Below, piece by piece: positions 36,836-44,764 of a stretch of 64,000 nucleotides of DNA; positions within the stretch are counted from its first letter, which is position 1, and each line of letters opens with the position of its first letter. The DNA comes from Thermodesulfobacteriota bacterium. Its GTDB lineage: Bacteria; Desulfobacterota; UBA8473. The DNA lies in NCBI GenBank assembly GCA_040757775.1, contig JBFLWQ010000011.1, forward strand, positions 1 through 64,000. The letters are read 5' to 3'. Position numbers and translations under genes: made by a program. The notes beneath the pieces are model-generated. The model was given only the letters and a program-made list of their open reading frames with translations, made no database searches and was not told the origin of the DNA.

Positions 36836-37825
36836 TCATCTCATGCCATCTGTTAAAAGCATTCTCTGTTTTTCCTTTGGCATAATCAATTGTGGCGCCT
36901 GTTCGTTGTTGTAAATTTTTCTTGCAATCTTTTCCACATTTGGTTTGATATATTCAAACAATTCTCCGATTTCTACTTTTCCATCTCCATTTGTATCGCC
37001 CTCGCCCTTTATACCTTTAAGCATGAAATAGGTAAATAATCCATGCCCTTTCTCTTTATATGCTGAGCTTATCTGGTCGCCTGATGCAGCAGAGAGGACT
37101 GCTATTTTTGAAGGGATTGCTAAAGTTTCCATTGTCATAACCAATGGCCTTGAACCTTTTGCGATAACAGATCTTCCTCCTGCCCCTGAAAAACACGAAT
37201 CAAGTACAACAATAATCTCTTTCGCCTGAAGTTTTCCAAGGGAATCGTAAAGCCTTTTTAGAGAATAGCCAGTCTGGTCAATAAAAGCTGGGTCTCCATC
37301 ATAAGGCACAAGATAGGCATCGCCTGTTTTTGGGTTCGGTGCGCCGTGGCCTGAATAGTAAACAAATACTCTGCTATCTTTTTCAACATTGTTTGAGAGC
37401 CATTTTTCAAAGTATTTTTCTAAATCACTCTTTGCGGCATTATCATTTACAAGTGTAACCACATTTTGTTCAGGATACCCCATGACCTTTGTAAGATAAT
37501 CCGTTATAGTTCGTGCATCATGTACTGCAAAATCAGCCTTCGGTAGCTTTTGGCGGTAATTTTCGATGCCGATTACGACAGCATAGGCGTTACTCCTGGT
37601 ACTGACTTGGATTACTGGAGGTGTGTCAACATCGGAAATACTGACGTCTGTAGCAGACTTGGATCCGCTGATCCTTGCCTTTTCCCGATCTTTCCATGTT
37701 TCACGGGGCGGATTCATCGCATCCATCATATAAATGCAGCCTGAAAGAAAGACGATGGGCAATACCGCCATGACCCTTATCGATATCACTATTACTACGC
37801 TATGTTTTGAAATCAACAGCTTCAT
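36836..37825 (-). CDS. Caspase-family (C14) protease, predicted lipoprotein with EF-hand loop
   Basis: A 329-residue protein with signal peptide and lipobox FLSGC (Cys30), so it should be lipid-anchored outside the cytoplasm. The p20-like caspase domain (about 78-265) has both dyad residues: His160 in VYYSGHG and Cys211 in VVLDSCFSG. A perfect EF-hand-type loop, DTNGDGKVEIGE (277-288), follows the catalytic domain, suggesting calcium dependence, as known for metacaspases. AAGGGGC precedes the ATG. Substrates are unknown. It lies in an island with an XRE regulator and a CHAT protease. Confidence 0.87.
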   Translation of the reverse strand: MKLLISKHSVVIVISIRVMAVLPIVFLSGCIYMMDAMNPPRETWKDREKARISGSKSATDVSISDVDTPPVIQVSTRSNAYAVVIGIENYRQKLPKADFAVHDARTITDYLTKVMGYPEQNVVTLVNDNAAKSDLEKYFEKWLSNNVEKDSRVFVYYSGHGAPNPKTGDAYLVPYDGDPAFIDQTGYSLKRLYDSLGKLQAKEIIVVLDSCFSGAGGRSVIAKGSRPLVMTMETLAIPSKIAVLSAASGDQISSAYKEKGHGLFTYFMLKGIKGEGDTNGDGKVEIGELFEYIKPNVEKIARKIYNNEQAPQLIMPKEKQRMLLTDGMR

Positions 37826-38053
37826 CTTGCCCCTTAGTGAAACGATGTCCTGAACGGTAAATCTTATAACAATTCTAGAAAAAGGAACTCATATCCCCGG
37901 ACAACGCCGGTTCGGAACAAATCCTCTACTTCAAACCGGGATTGCGGTTTTATGCACATTCCCAGGTGTATTCCAGGATGATGGCTACTCAGAGCTAGAT
38001 GTTTCCCTCGGCAAGGTCTTTGCAATGCCCCCTTGCCGATTCAACATGCCTGT

Positions 38054-38701
38054 TTACTTATCGCGGTCGCTGTCTGCATGTGCTTTCTGGAGGTGCTCTG
38101 GGAATTCCTTTGAAGAAACGACTTCAATAAGCTGATTCATATTTTCGGTCAAATCGTTTTTTACACGGGTTGTGAATCCGCTCATGTAGAAAAGGGACGG
38201 CATGACCCCGCTGCCTCCTGCTAGATTGGCTTTCCACAACTCTCCGGCATCCGAGACATCATGTGCAGGCTCAATCTCATATTTCCCCAGGTAATCCCAA
38301 TAGGATAAAGCCAGCTGAATAGGTAATTTTTTAGGCTATCAATCTGAATGACGAGGACAGGTTCCTTGGACTGTTCCAGTTTGTCAATCAAGTTAACCTT
38401 GAATCCTAATGATGTCAATGTCTCCAACGTACGGTTGACAATGGCCTCTTCGAGATCTTCGCGTCCCGACATGACCCTAAAGCCTGGAATCATTAACACG
38501 GTGATGGTATGTCGGCCAACCTGATTTCTGTCCTGACTTCGCATGTTTTTGGCCCTGGACAGTAAGGTTAAATTCGTGTTCACTGCTGGAGACATTGGCT
38601 TGACCAGTTTATCCTTCTGTACCGCAATCGGGATGCTTGTTTGACAACTGACCAAGAGAAACAGTGGAACTATAAAGGTACAACAGACGAATTTTGAACA
38701 T
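38054..38701 (-). pseudogene. Frameshifted lipoprotein gene
   Basis: An ATG at 38701 with GGAGGTG upstream starts MFKIRLLYL, then the frame shifts: the other frame continues FIVPLFLLVSCQT, a good lipobox, into a 144-residue frame (TTG 38655 to 38221). A second shift near 38225-38240 moves into WKANLAGGSGVMPSLFYMSG, ending at 38054. Joined, it is a lipoprotein of about 210 residues with a conserved-looking core (VIQIDSLKNYLFSWLYPIGI). Two breaks argue for decay rather than a single sequencing error, but assembly error cannot be excluded. Size resembles the intact lipoprotein at 39895. Confidence 0.65.
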
Positions 38702-38802
38702 GATACACCTCCATTTTTAATGATTTGAAATATAAATGACCTTTCTTTTTAGGCTAGGGTCTATCACCTTTTACCCAAACTTTTACCCCTTTTACATTTG
38801 CT

Positions 38803-38952
38803 TCAGAAGCAGAGCAACTCGCAATTACTTAGTCCTATTGTAACGCTAAAGGTGATTGTCCTAATCCACCAGTAAATGAGGGAAAATAGTCCAACACCGA
38901 TTAAAATTCCCCATAGCAAAAGCCCAGAGGGGTTATTTGTCCTATTTGCCAT
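38803..38952 (-). CDS. Possible 49-residue single-helix membrane protein
   Basis: ATG 38952 preceded by AAGAAGAG opens a 49-codon frame ending at TGA 38803. It has a short polar start (MANRTNNPSG), a clear hydrophobic helix (LLLWGILIGVGLFSLIYWWI, about 11-30) and a short tail with two cysteines. The single helix argues for a real small protein; no homologue is recalled. Confidence 0.4.
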   Translation of the reverse strand: MANRTNNPSGLLLWGILIGVGLFSLIYWWIRTITFSVTIGLSNCELLCF

Positions 38953-39055
38953 TTTTCTCTTCTTTTTCTGCCTTCAATGGCACACAACTCTCTCATAATC
39001 AAAATACTTAAAATTCGCTCTTGCCCCCTCCCTTAACTGCAAGATTTTACCAATT

Positions 39056-39130
39056 TACAACCATAAGTTGTGCATGTCAAGAGAAAAATACAACCTTTGA
39101 TTTGTAGAGTTTGGTAACTTAAGGTTGTAG
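39056..39130. promoter_or_regulatory. Operator-like inverted repeats upstream of the XRE gene
   Basis: TACAACCATAAGTT (39056-39069) and AACTTAAGGTTGTA (39116-39129) are inverted copies of a 14-mer differing at one base. The first also forms ACAAC-CATAA-GTTGT (39057-39071). A third dyad, TACAA-N8-TTGTA, lies between (39089-39106). The cluster ends 27 bp before the XRE start, the usual place for autoregulation. Confidence 0.6.
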
Positions 39131-39156
39131 CATATCCCTATTAAAGGGGATATGCT

Positions 39157-39564
39157 ATGGATACAATAAGAGACAGTAAATACATAGGAATGAAGATCAA
39201 ACTCAGGAGAGAAGGGTTAAATGTGTCCCAGGAAAAACTGGGTGAAATGGTGGGGGTAACCTATCAGCAGATTCAGAAATATGAAAAGGGGATAAATAAG
39301 GTTAATGCAGAGATGTTGCAAAAGATCGCTAACTCGTTGGATGTTAATGTTGATTTTTTCTTTCAGGATAGAGATGAGAAGCCAAGAAAAGAGATAAAGG
39401 AAAGTGCCAGCCTGAAAGATATCAGGGAAGAGCCATCTGTCTGTCAAGACCCTGGCGATCTCTTATCAGAGGAACGAGAATTGGTAGAGTGCTTCAGGGC
39501 AATTGCGAATAAGGAATACAGGAAGTGCTTTCTTTCTCTATTAAGGCTGGCATCTAGAAAGTAA
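39157..39564 (+). CDS. XRE-family transcriptional regulator
   Basis: A 135-residue protein with an N-terminal Cro/CI helix-turn-helix (about 11-68: GMKIKLRREGLNVSQEKLGE, then MVGVTYQQIQKYEKGINKVN) and a C-terminal segment (LVECFRAIANKEYRKCFLSL) likely for dimerisation. AAGGGGA precedes the ATG. The inverted repeats upstream are its probable operator. It is placed to control the lipoprotein-CHAT genes downstream or the divergent lipoprotein pseudogene. Confidence 0.88.
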   Translation: MDTIRDSKYIGMKIKLRREGLNVSQEKLGEMVGVTYQQIQKYEKGINKVNAEMLQKIANSLDVNVDFFFQDRDEKPRKEIKESASLKDIREEPSVCQDPGDLLSEERELVECFRAIANKEYRKCFLSLLRLASRK

Positions 39565-39567
39565 AAC

Positions 39568-39746
39568 CAGGTTCATAGGGGCAAAGGCACAGAGGCACAA
39601 CTCTGCGTCTTTGCCCCTATATGCCTACAGTTTATACCCAATCTTTCTCAAAAGTTCTTTCCTTGCCGATTTATCGGCATCTCCTTCCACACCTTTTGAT
39701 TTAAAGCCATCTATTACCCCCATTATGCCTCTTCCCTGCTCGGTTT
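39568..39746. repeat. Direct repeat R8, copy 1, with duplicated adenosine-kinase 3' end
   Basis: Positions 39568-39600 are identical over 33 bp to 43331-43363 (starts CAGGTTCATAGGGGCAAAGG). Positions 39625-39746 match 43413-43534 over 122 bp with six differences that I count. The second block is the 3' end of the adenosine-specific kinase gene, including its stop; on the minus strand it still reads [20 protein letters not shown]. The two copies bracket the lipoprotein and CHAT genes. Confidence 0.85.
39625..39746 (-). pseudogene. 3' fragment of an adenosine-specific kinase gene
   Basis: About 40 codons of the C-terminus, in frame and ending with KIGYKL and stop, as in the full gene at 43413-43895. 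The remainder of the gene is absent and no start codon is positioned to express it. Confidence 0.8.
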
Positions 39747-39894
39747 TACTTAAGTTCCTTAAAACCATGGGGAGTAACAGGACAGCTATTGACTTTATGG
39801 ATTAGATGAATTAAATTGACAGACCAGAGGAAATCTCATATTTTTTATTAGTTATTATGTAACAATGCGTTATAAAGAAACACAAGGGGTTCCC

Positions 39895-40491
39895 ATGAAA
39901 AAATTCTCTCTTTTTCTGTGTATCACAACGTTACTCATTTCTGGGTGTGGTACTATGGATATGCGGAAAATTTCGGTTATGCCAAAAATCTCGACGGAGA
40001 ATGTGAAGAGAAGTTCCCTGAAAGCAGGACTGCTTTTCAATGACCAGTTTACCAATTACAAATATGCTTTCAAGACTGGTACCCAGGTGTATCTGCTGGC
40101 AAAGGTACAGGGGGAAATGGAAATCGGTAAAAATCTGTCCCAGGCGTTATACGGGCTTGTCTCCAGCAAATTTGGGAACGTGTCCATTGCCCGCGATGCA
40201 AATGAAATGCACGATGTCGATCTTTATTTTGTTCCTCACATTAAGTCATTCAAGTATTCCCCCCCTTTTACCGGGATGGGTTCTCATACCGCCTCTATTG
40301 AACTGGAGACAGAAATCTTTGCCGGGGACGGAAGACAGCAGAACAGTTTCATCGTCGAGGCTGATGGGAGCAGAAGCATGTTCAATCAATTCAAGATGGA
40401 AACGAACTATGATATGGCGCGTTATGCGGTGAACGAGGCTATAAACAACCTTCTGAAGGAATTTTCCCGGAAGCTTGATGAACTTTATTAA
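39895..40491 (+). CDS. Lipoprotein of unknown function
   Basis: A 198-residue protein with a textbook lipoprotein signal (MKKFSLFLCITTLLISGCGT; Cys18). The body (VYLLAKVQGEMEIGKNLSQA; VDLYFVPHIKSFKYSPPFTG; ASIELETEIFAGDGRQ) suggests a small alpha/beta domain like YajG-type lipoproteins; I cannot name the family. ATG 39895 has AAGGGG upstream and is chosen over 39865. It is 213 bp upstream of the CHAT gene with repeat element R3 between them. Confidence 0.75.
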   Translation: MKKFSLFLCITTLLISGCGTMDMRKISVMPKISTENVKRSSLKAGLLFNDQFTNYKYAFKTGTQVYLLAKVQGEMEIGKNLSQALYGLVSSKFGNVSIARDANEMHDVDLYFVPHIKSFKYSPPFTGMGSHTASIELETEIFAGDGRQQNSFIVEADGSRSMFNQFKMETNYDMARYAVNEAINNLLKEFSRKLDELY

Positions 40492-40499
40492 ATGAATCT

Positions 40500-40692
40500 C
40501 CCCGCAGCAAGCTGCGGGGTGTCCAAAAATATTATAAATTTTCCTTATTTTGTATTCTGTCATTCCGTGCTTGACCCCGTATCGAGTACGAGATAGGCAC
40601 GGAATTCAGTCTTTTAGTTTTCTGGATTCCTGCTTTCGCAGGAATGACTATAAAAACCCTGTAGCAAGCTACAGAGAATTATCAAGTTAAAA
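40500..40692. repeat. Composite hairpin element R3, copy B
   Basis: Hairpin CCCCGCAGC-AA-GCTGCGGGG (40500-40519) at the left and CCCTGTAGC-AA-GCTACAGAG (40657-40676) plus AATTATCAAGTTAAAA at the right, as in copy A at 13092-13278. The inner part is a different CATTCC-type inverted repeat, closer to the one at 28985-29086. The right end is 12 bp from the CHAT start codon and borders its ribosome-binding site. Confidence 0.75.
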
Positions 40693-40704
40693 TAGGGGCA
40701 AACT

Positions 40705-43323
40705 ATGTGGGTTAAAAAATCTCTGTTGATTCTCCTGGTCCTCTGCACCAGCGGTTGCGGCCTCACTCGAGGGCTAACTCAGTCCGAAGGTCTTGCCAAC
40801 TATCACCCTCTCTTCATGACCGCCACGAAGAGCAAGGGGGATATCCTCATGCTGGAAGGCATGGACTACCTGCGCGAAGGTTCTTTCGACAAGTTCCTGT
40901 CCTCCATGCGCGAGGCGCTAAGGTTTTACTCCGATAATGGGGGAAAGACCTCCGATGTTTGCCGCCATATGGGCAAGGCATATCTTGACCGGAACGAATA
41001 CGACAAGGCGCTGTCCTATTATAACCAATCGTTATCCTCTGCTAAAGGCAGCCAGTACCCGGAGGGAATCGTCCTGGCAACGGTTGGACTGGCAGAGTGC
41101 TACAAAAAAATAGGGGATACGGAAAAGGCAGAAGAGGTTCTGGCGACTGCCCTACAGGATAGTCGTGAGTCCCAAAAGGGTGTACATCCGCTCATTGCAA
41201 TCAGCACGGGGGAAAACCTCGCACAGCAGGGCCGTTTATCCCAGGCACTGGATATCTTTACCAGGTCACTTTCCACCATCGGCAGCTACAGGGATGACAA
41301 GCTCAAACAATTGGTCTATTCTTCCCTGGGCACGACCCTTTTCGGCCTTGGGAGTTATCAGGAAGCGATTACCCATTATCAGCATGCCCTAGAACTCGCC
41401 CGGAAAAGTTACAATACTTCCGATATTGTAGACATCCTCAACAACATCGGTTTCTGTCTGGTATCTTTGAAAAAATACAACGAAGCCGCCATGTTTTTTA
41501 AGGAAGGGTTAGGGCTCCTGGCCGTCATGAATCTGCAATACCCGGAAAAACAGATGTACGCCAATTATGGTCTGGGACTGTTAAACGAAGAGCAGCACCG
41601 CAATGATCACGCGTTGCTATACTACAACACCGCAATCAAATTCATTGAGGACTTGAGAGGCAGTCTGAGTTCGACGGAATTCAGATCACTCTTCCTGGCC
41701 AATAAAATTGCCGCTTATGAACATGCCATCGATATTCTGTTAACGGAAACCGGTGATGTCCGACCGGATCCACGATTTACCAAAATGGGCTTAACCCCTT
41801 CGGAAGTGGCATTCTTCTATGCAGAAAGCACCAAAACACGGTCTTTTTTAGAACTGCTCTCCAAAGCCAGAACGGGTGCATTTGCCAATCGGATTCCCCG
41901 AGAACTTGCCAAACAGGAGGAGCGATTGCTCAACGCCATTAATTCGATCCAGTCATCAAAAGGGGGGCAGTCGGAAGCACAGCAGGAGGTTCTGAAAAAA
42001 TCAAAACTCGAACTGGATGCTCTGATTGACAGATTACGGAGAGAATATCCTGATTATGCTTCAATCCGCTATCCGGCGCCGGTCATAGCCGGAAATATTC
42101 CGCTGCACAGCAACGAAATTCTTCTCGCTTACAAGGTTAATCCAGGAAAGACCTATCTCTGGATCATAGAAAAAGGTAAGCAACCCTCGGTTGTCGAAAT
42201 AGCTGTAAGCCGGGAAGAACTTATCCGGAAAGTCAGGGAATTTCGGAGAGGTCTTGAAAATCCGGGACAACTGGATGCTTACGATCAAGAGAAGGGGCGG
42301 GCATTAGGTCGTCTGTTGTTTGAAGATGCTCTCAGCCGAATAGACCCCGACAAAAATATCATCATAACCCCCGATGGGGTGCTAAACATGCTTCCCTTTG
42401 AGGCATTAACGACTGGTAAAGCAGGAAATCCAATTCAATACGTGGGAGAAAAATACAAGATAAGCTATTATCCCTCTGCCTCGGTTATGGCGACTATGCG
42501 TCAGTTCAAGGAGAGCCCCAAATTTTCCCGCCCTCTGTTTGCAATGGGTGATCCAGTCTATGAGGATTCGGATGTGCGTTACGCCAAGAGAAAGTCCGAC
42601 AACATAGTCGTGGCATCAGCTTATCAGACTCCCAGCATTGTTTTACGCAGTACCCTGCTCCGTAGCGGCTTCTCTTTGCCCCGCCTGCCAGAGACCCGGG
42701 ATGAAGTCTTAAAAATCGCCACACTCTTCGGATACCAAATGAATGACTCCAACATCAAGCTCGATATGGACGCCTCAAAAAGTGAACTTTTAAAAGCCGA
42801 TCTTGGCAGTTACCGATTTATCCATTTTGCTACCCACGGTCTTTTGAGCGGTGATATTCCTTATATCCTGGAGCCTGCGCTGGTCCTTACTCAGCCGGGA
42901 AACCGCAATCCTGATGACGGGTTCCTTAAAATGAGTGAAATTCTGGAATTAAAACTGAATGCCGATGCTGTTGTACTATCGGCATGCAAGACGGCGCTTG
43001 GAAAAGAAATTGCCGGGGAGGGTGTCATAGGGCTAAGCCGTGCATTCATACTTGCAGGATCCAAATCGGTCATCGTTAGTCTTTGGAGCGTGGAATCTAA
43101 TTCCACATCAGTCTTAATGAAGAGCTTCTATACACACCTTAAAAACGGAAAGTCCAAGGAAGAAGCTCTCAGATTGGCTAAACTGGAATTAAAAAATCAA
43201 AATTTAATATCAGATGATTTAAGCCGTGGCGTGGAGATAGTAGAACGTGGCAAGAAAGTTCAAACCAGCACCACTCACCCTTTCTTCTGGGCACCTTTCA
43301 TATTAGTCGGTGAATGGGAGTGA
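40705..43323 (+). CDS. TPR-CHAT protease, predicted lipoprotein
   Basis: An 872-residue protein. Lipobox LCTSGC gives Cys18. Residues about 50-340 are tetratricopeptide repeats (for example YDKALSYYNQSLSSAKGSQY and YQEAITHYQHALELARKSYN). Residues about 560-872 are a CHAT domain, a caspase-like protease fold, with His711 in HFATHG and Cys761 in LSACKTALG, and the family tail TTHPFFWAPFILVGEWE. Most CHAT proteins with TPRs are cytoplasmic; the lipid anchor would put this one in the envelope. TAGGGGC precedes the ATG. Targets unknown; the neighbouring lipoproteins and caspase are candidates. Confidence 0.88.
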   Translation: MWVKKSLLILLVLCTSGCGLTRGLTQSEGLANYHPLFMTATKSKGDILMLEGMDYLREGSFDKFLSSMREALRFYSDNGGKTSDVCRHMGKAYLDRNEYDKALSYYNQSLSSAKGSQYPEGIVLATVGLAECYKKIGDTEKAEEVLATALQDSRESQKGVHPLIAISTGENLAQQGRLSQALDIFTRSLSTIGSYRDDKLKQLVYSSLGTTLFGLGSYQEAITHYQHALELARKSYNTSDIVDILNNIGFCLVSLKKYNEAAMFFKEGLGLLAVMNLQYPEKQMYANYGLGLLNEEQHRNDHALLYYNTAIKFIEDLRGSLSSTEFRSLFLANKIAAYEHAIDILLTETGDVRPDPRFTKMGLTPSEVAFFYAESTKTRSFLELLSKARTGAFANRIPRELAKQEERLLNAINSIQSSKGGQSEAQQEVLKKSKLELDALIDRLRREYPDYASIRYPAPVIAGNIPLHSNEILLAYKVNPGKTYLWIIEKGKQPSVVEIAVSREELIRKVREFRRGLENPGQLDAYDQEKGRALGRLLFEDALSRIDPDKNIIITPDGVLNMLPFEALTTGKAGNPIQYVGEKYKISYYPSASVMATMRQFKESPKFSRPLFAMGDPVYEDSDVRYAKRKSDNIVVASAYQTPSIVLRSTLLRSGFSLPRLPETRDEVLKIATLFGYQMNDSNIKLDMDASKSELLKADLGSYRFIHFATHGLLSGDIPYILEPALVLTQPGNRNPDDGFLKMSEILELKLNADAVVLSACKTALGKEIAGEGVIGLSRAFILAGSKSVIVSLWSVESNSTSVLMKSFYTHLKNGKSKEEALRLAKLELKNQNLISDDLSRGVEIVERGKKVQTSTTHPFFWAPFILVGEWE

Positions 43324-43330
43324 AAATACT

Positions 43331-43534
43331 CAGGTTCATAGGGGCAAAGGCACAGAGGCACAAAGTTATCTTGCCTATTTTCCCTTTCTGCCTACCTGAA
43401 TAGTTACAACCCCTACAGTTTATACCCAATCTTTCTCAGGAGTTCTTTCCTTGCCGATTTATCGGCATCTCCTTCCGCACCTTTTGATTTAAAGCCATCT
43501 ATTACCCCCATTATACCTCTTCCTTGCCCGGTTT
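43331..43534. repeat. Direct repeat R8, copy 2
   Basis: Partner of 39568-39746. Its right part is the intact 3' end of the adenosine-specific kinase gene, so this copy is the original site and the left copy the duplicate. Confidence 0.85.
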
Positions 43535-43895
43535 CTATGACTATTACCTCTATGGGGTTGGCTGTGGCACAGTGGATAGAACAGACCTCCGGGCACATCT
43601 TAATAGCATTGAGGACATTGATAGGATAGGCGTCTTTCATTACCACTGTAAAGGTGTGCCCGCAATCAATCTTAGCGGAGATCTCCAGAGCAGTTTTTTT
43701 AAGTAGCTCATCGTTTCCTTCTGACCTTATCAGGCAGGGGCCAGAGGCCTCTGAGAAGGCTATCCCAAACCTGGCCGATGGCACTGTGTTTACCATTACC
43801 TCATAAAGGTCCTCGGTTGTTTTGATAAAATGGGTTTGTCCCAGGACTACATTGCACCCTTCTGGTATGTCTATCTTTACCTTTTTTAGATCCAT
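43413..43895 (-). CDS. Adenosine-specific kinase (PF04008 family)
   Basis: A 160-residue protein of the small family with adenosine/AMP-binding structures ([68 protein letters not shown]). The name comes from structural work; biological role is poorly known. GGAGGG lies just before ATG 43895, chosen over 43907. Its 3' end is duplicated at 39625-39746. Confidence 0.88.
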   Translation of the reverse strand: MDLKKVKIDIPEGCNVVLGQTHFIKTTEDLYEVMVNTVPSARFGIAFSEASGPCLIRSEGNDELLKKTALEISAKIDCGHTFTVVMKDAYPINVLNAIKMCPEVCSIHCATANPIEVIVIETGQGRGIMGVIDGFKSKGAEGDADKSARKELLRKIGYKL

Positions 43896-44006
43896 ATTAC
43901 CCTCCATTCAATGACTAAATGGTTTATACCTAAAAATATATCAGAGAGCCAACCGCTGTCAAGGGTTTTCCTGACGAATTAACCGTTGTAATAAACTCAT
44001 TTTTTC

Positions 44007-44035
44007 TTGACAAAATTATCCCATTATCATACCGT
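44007..44035 (+). promoter_or_regulatory. Weak candidate promoter upstream of the DUF1285 gene
   Basis: TTGACA (44007-44012), 17-nt spacer, TACCGT (44030-44035). The -35 is perfect and the -10 poor. Confidence 0.3.
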
Positions 44036-44160
44036 TTGGAGGTTGAAATAGGGGGAATATTTTGCATGATAATGCCCTACTAAATGCAGTAAATAATGAT
44101 AGAAGTCACTTTAGCATTTTGGTATAACTAATTATTATTAAAGGAGATATTTAAATTAAT

Positions 44161-44604
44161 ATGAGAGAGATTCCCCCCTGTAATATCAGGATCGATAAAG
44201 AGGGAAACTGGTATTATAAGGGGGCCCAGGTTATACGCAGAGACATCTATCTTTATTTCAATAAACACCTTATAAAGGAGTCTGGCGGAAGATACCTGCT
44301 TCACATAAATAACGAGAAGTGTTATCTTGATGTTGAAGATACCCCCTTTGTCGTAAAGAAAGTGGACTTTCAGGATATTTTCAAAGTAGTCCTGAATGAT
44401 GGAAGTGAAGAACCCTTACGGTTAGATACCCTTTGGATCGGCAGAGATAACGTTTTATACTGTAGAGTGAAGGATAAAAGGTTCGACGCCAGGTTTAACA
44501 GACCTGCTTACTACGAGTTGGCGAAATATGTAGCCCATGATGAGGCAAGGGGTAAATACTTTATCCCCGTTGATGGCATTAGGTATTATTTGGAACAGAG
44601 ATAG
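44161..44604 (+). CDS. DUF1285-like protein
   Basis: A 147-residue soluble protein. The pattern IRIDKEGNWYYKGAQVIRRD, then YLLHINNEKCYLDVEDTPFV, fits DUF1285, two-layer beta proteins with no established activity. AAGGAGA lies 14 nt before the ATG. The DUF1015 gene follows in the same direction after a repeat-filled gap. Confidence 0.75.
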   Translation: MREIPPCNIRIDKEGNWYYKGAQVIRRDIYLYFNKHLIKESGGRYLLHINNEKCYLDVEDTPFVVKKVDFQDIFKVVLNDGSEEPLRLDTLWIGRDNVLYCRVKDKRFDARFNRPAYYELAKYVAHDEARGKYFIPVDGIRYYLEQR

Positions 44605-44640
44605 TTGAAGTCAACTACCATCCCGATTTGTCGGGATGAC

Positions 44641-44691
44641 TTGAGGGTTCAAGTCCGCCAGAGGTGGAAAGGGGTCAAGTGATCAAGGGAA
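44641..44691 (+). repeat. Gene-leader repeat R1, copy upstream of the DUF1015 gene
   Basis: TTGAGGGTTCAAGTCCGCCA, then GAGGTGGAAAGGGGTCAAGT and GATCAAGGG. It is preceded by a hairpin CCCGATTTGTCGGG (44623-44636) also seen in similar form near 60583-60596. It ends 73 nt before the chosen start. Confidence 0.7.
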
Positions 44692-44764
44692 AATCTTTTC
44701 TTTATTGCTCTCAGGTACTGGAATCCTCGAAATGAGCAATAATGAAGAAGGGAACAGAATATCT

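Larger units (their letters stand above)
38702..39156. other. Divergent intergenic region, lipoprotein pseudogene / XRE gene
   Basis: Holds one possible small membrane-protein frame (38803-38952, minus) and, next to the XRE gene, the operator-like repeats described separately. Confidence 0.5.

Noticed and set aside
39611-39805. 64-codon plus-strand frame between the XRE and lipoprotein genes
   Set aside because: It is antisense to the duplicated kinase fragment and has no ribosome-binding site.
35400-44000. Possible CRISPR or Craspase locus because of the TPR-CHAT protein
   Set aside because: No evenly spaced repeats and no Cas or gRAMP-like gene were seen; the CHAT protein has a lipoprotein signal.
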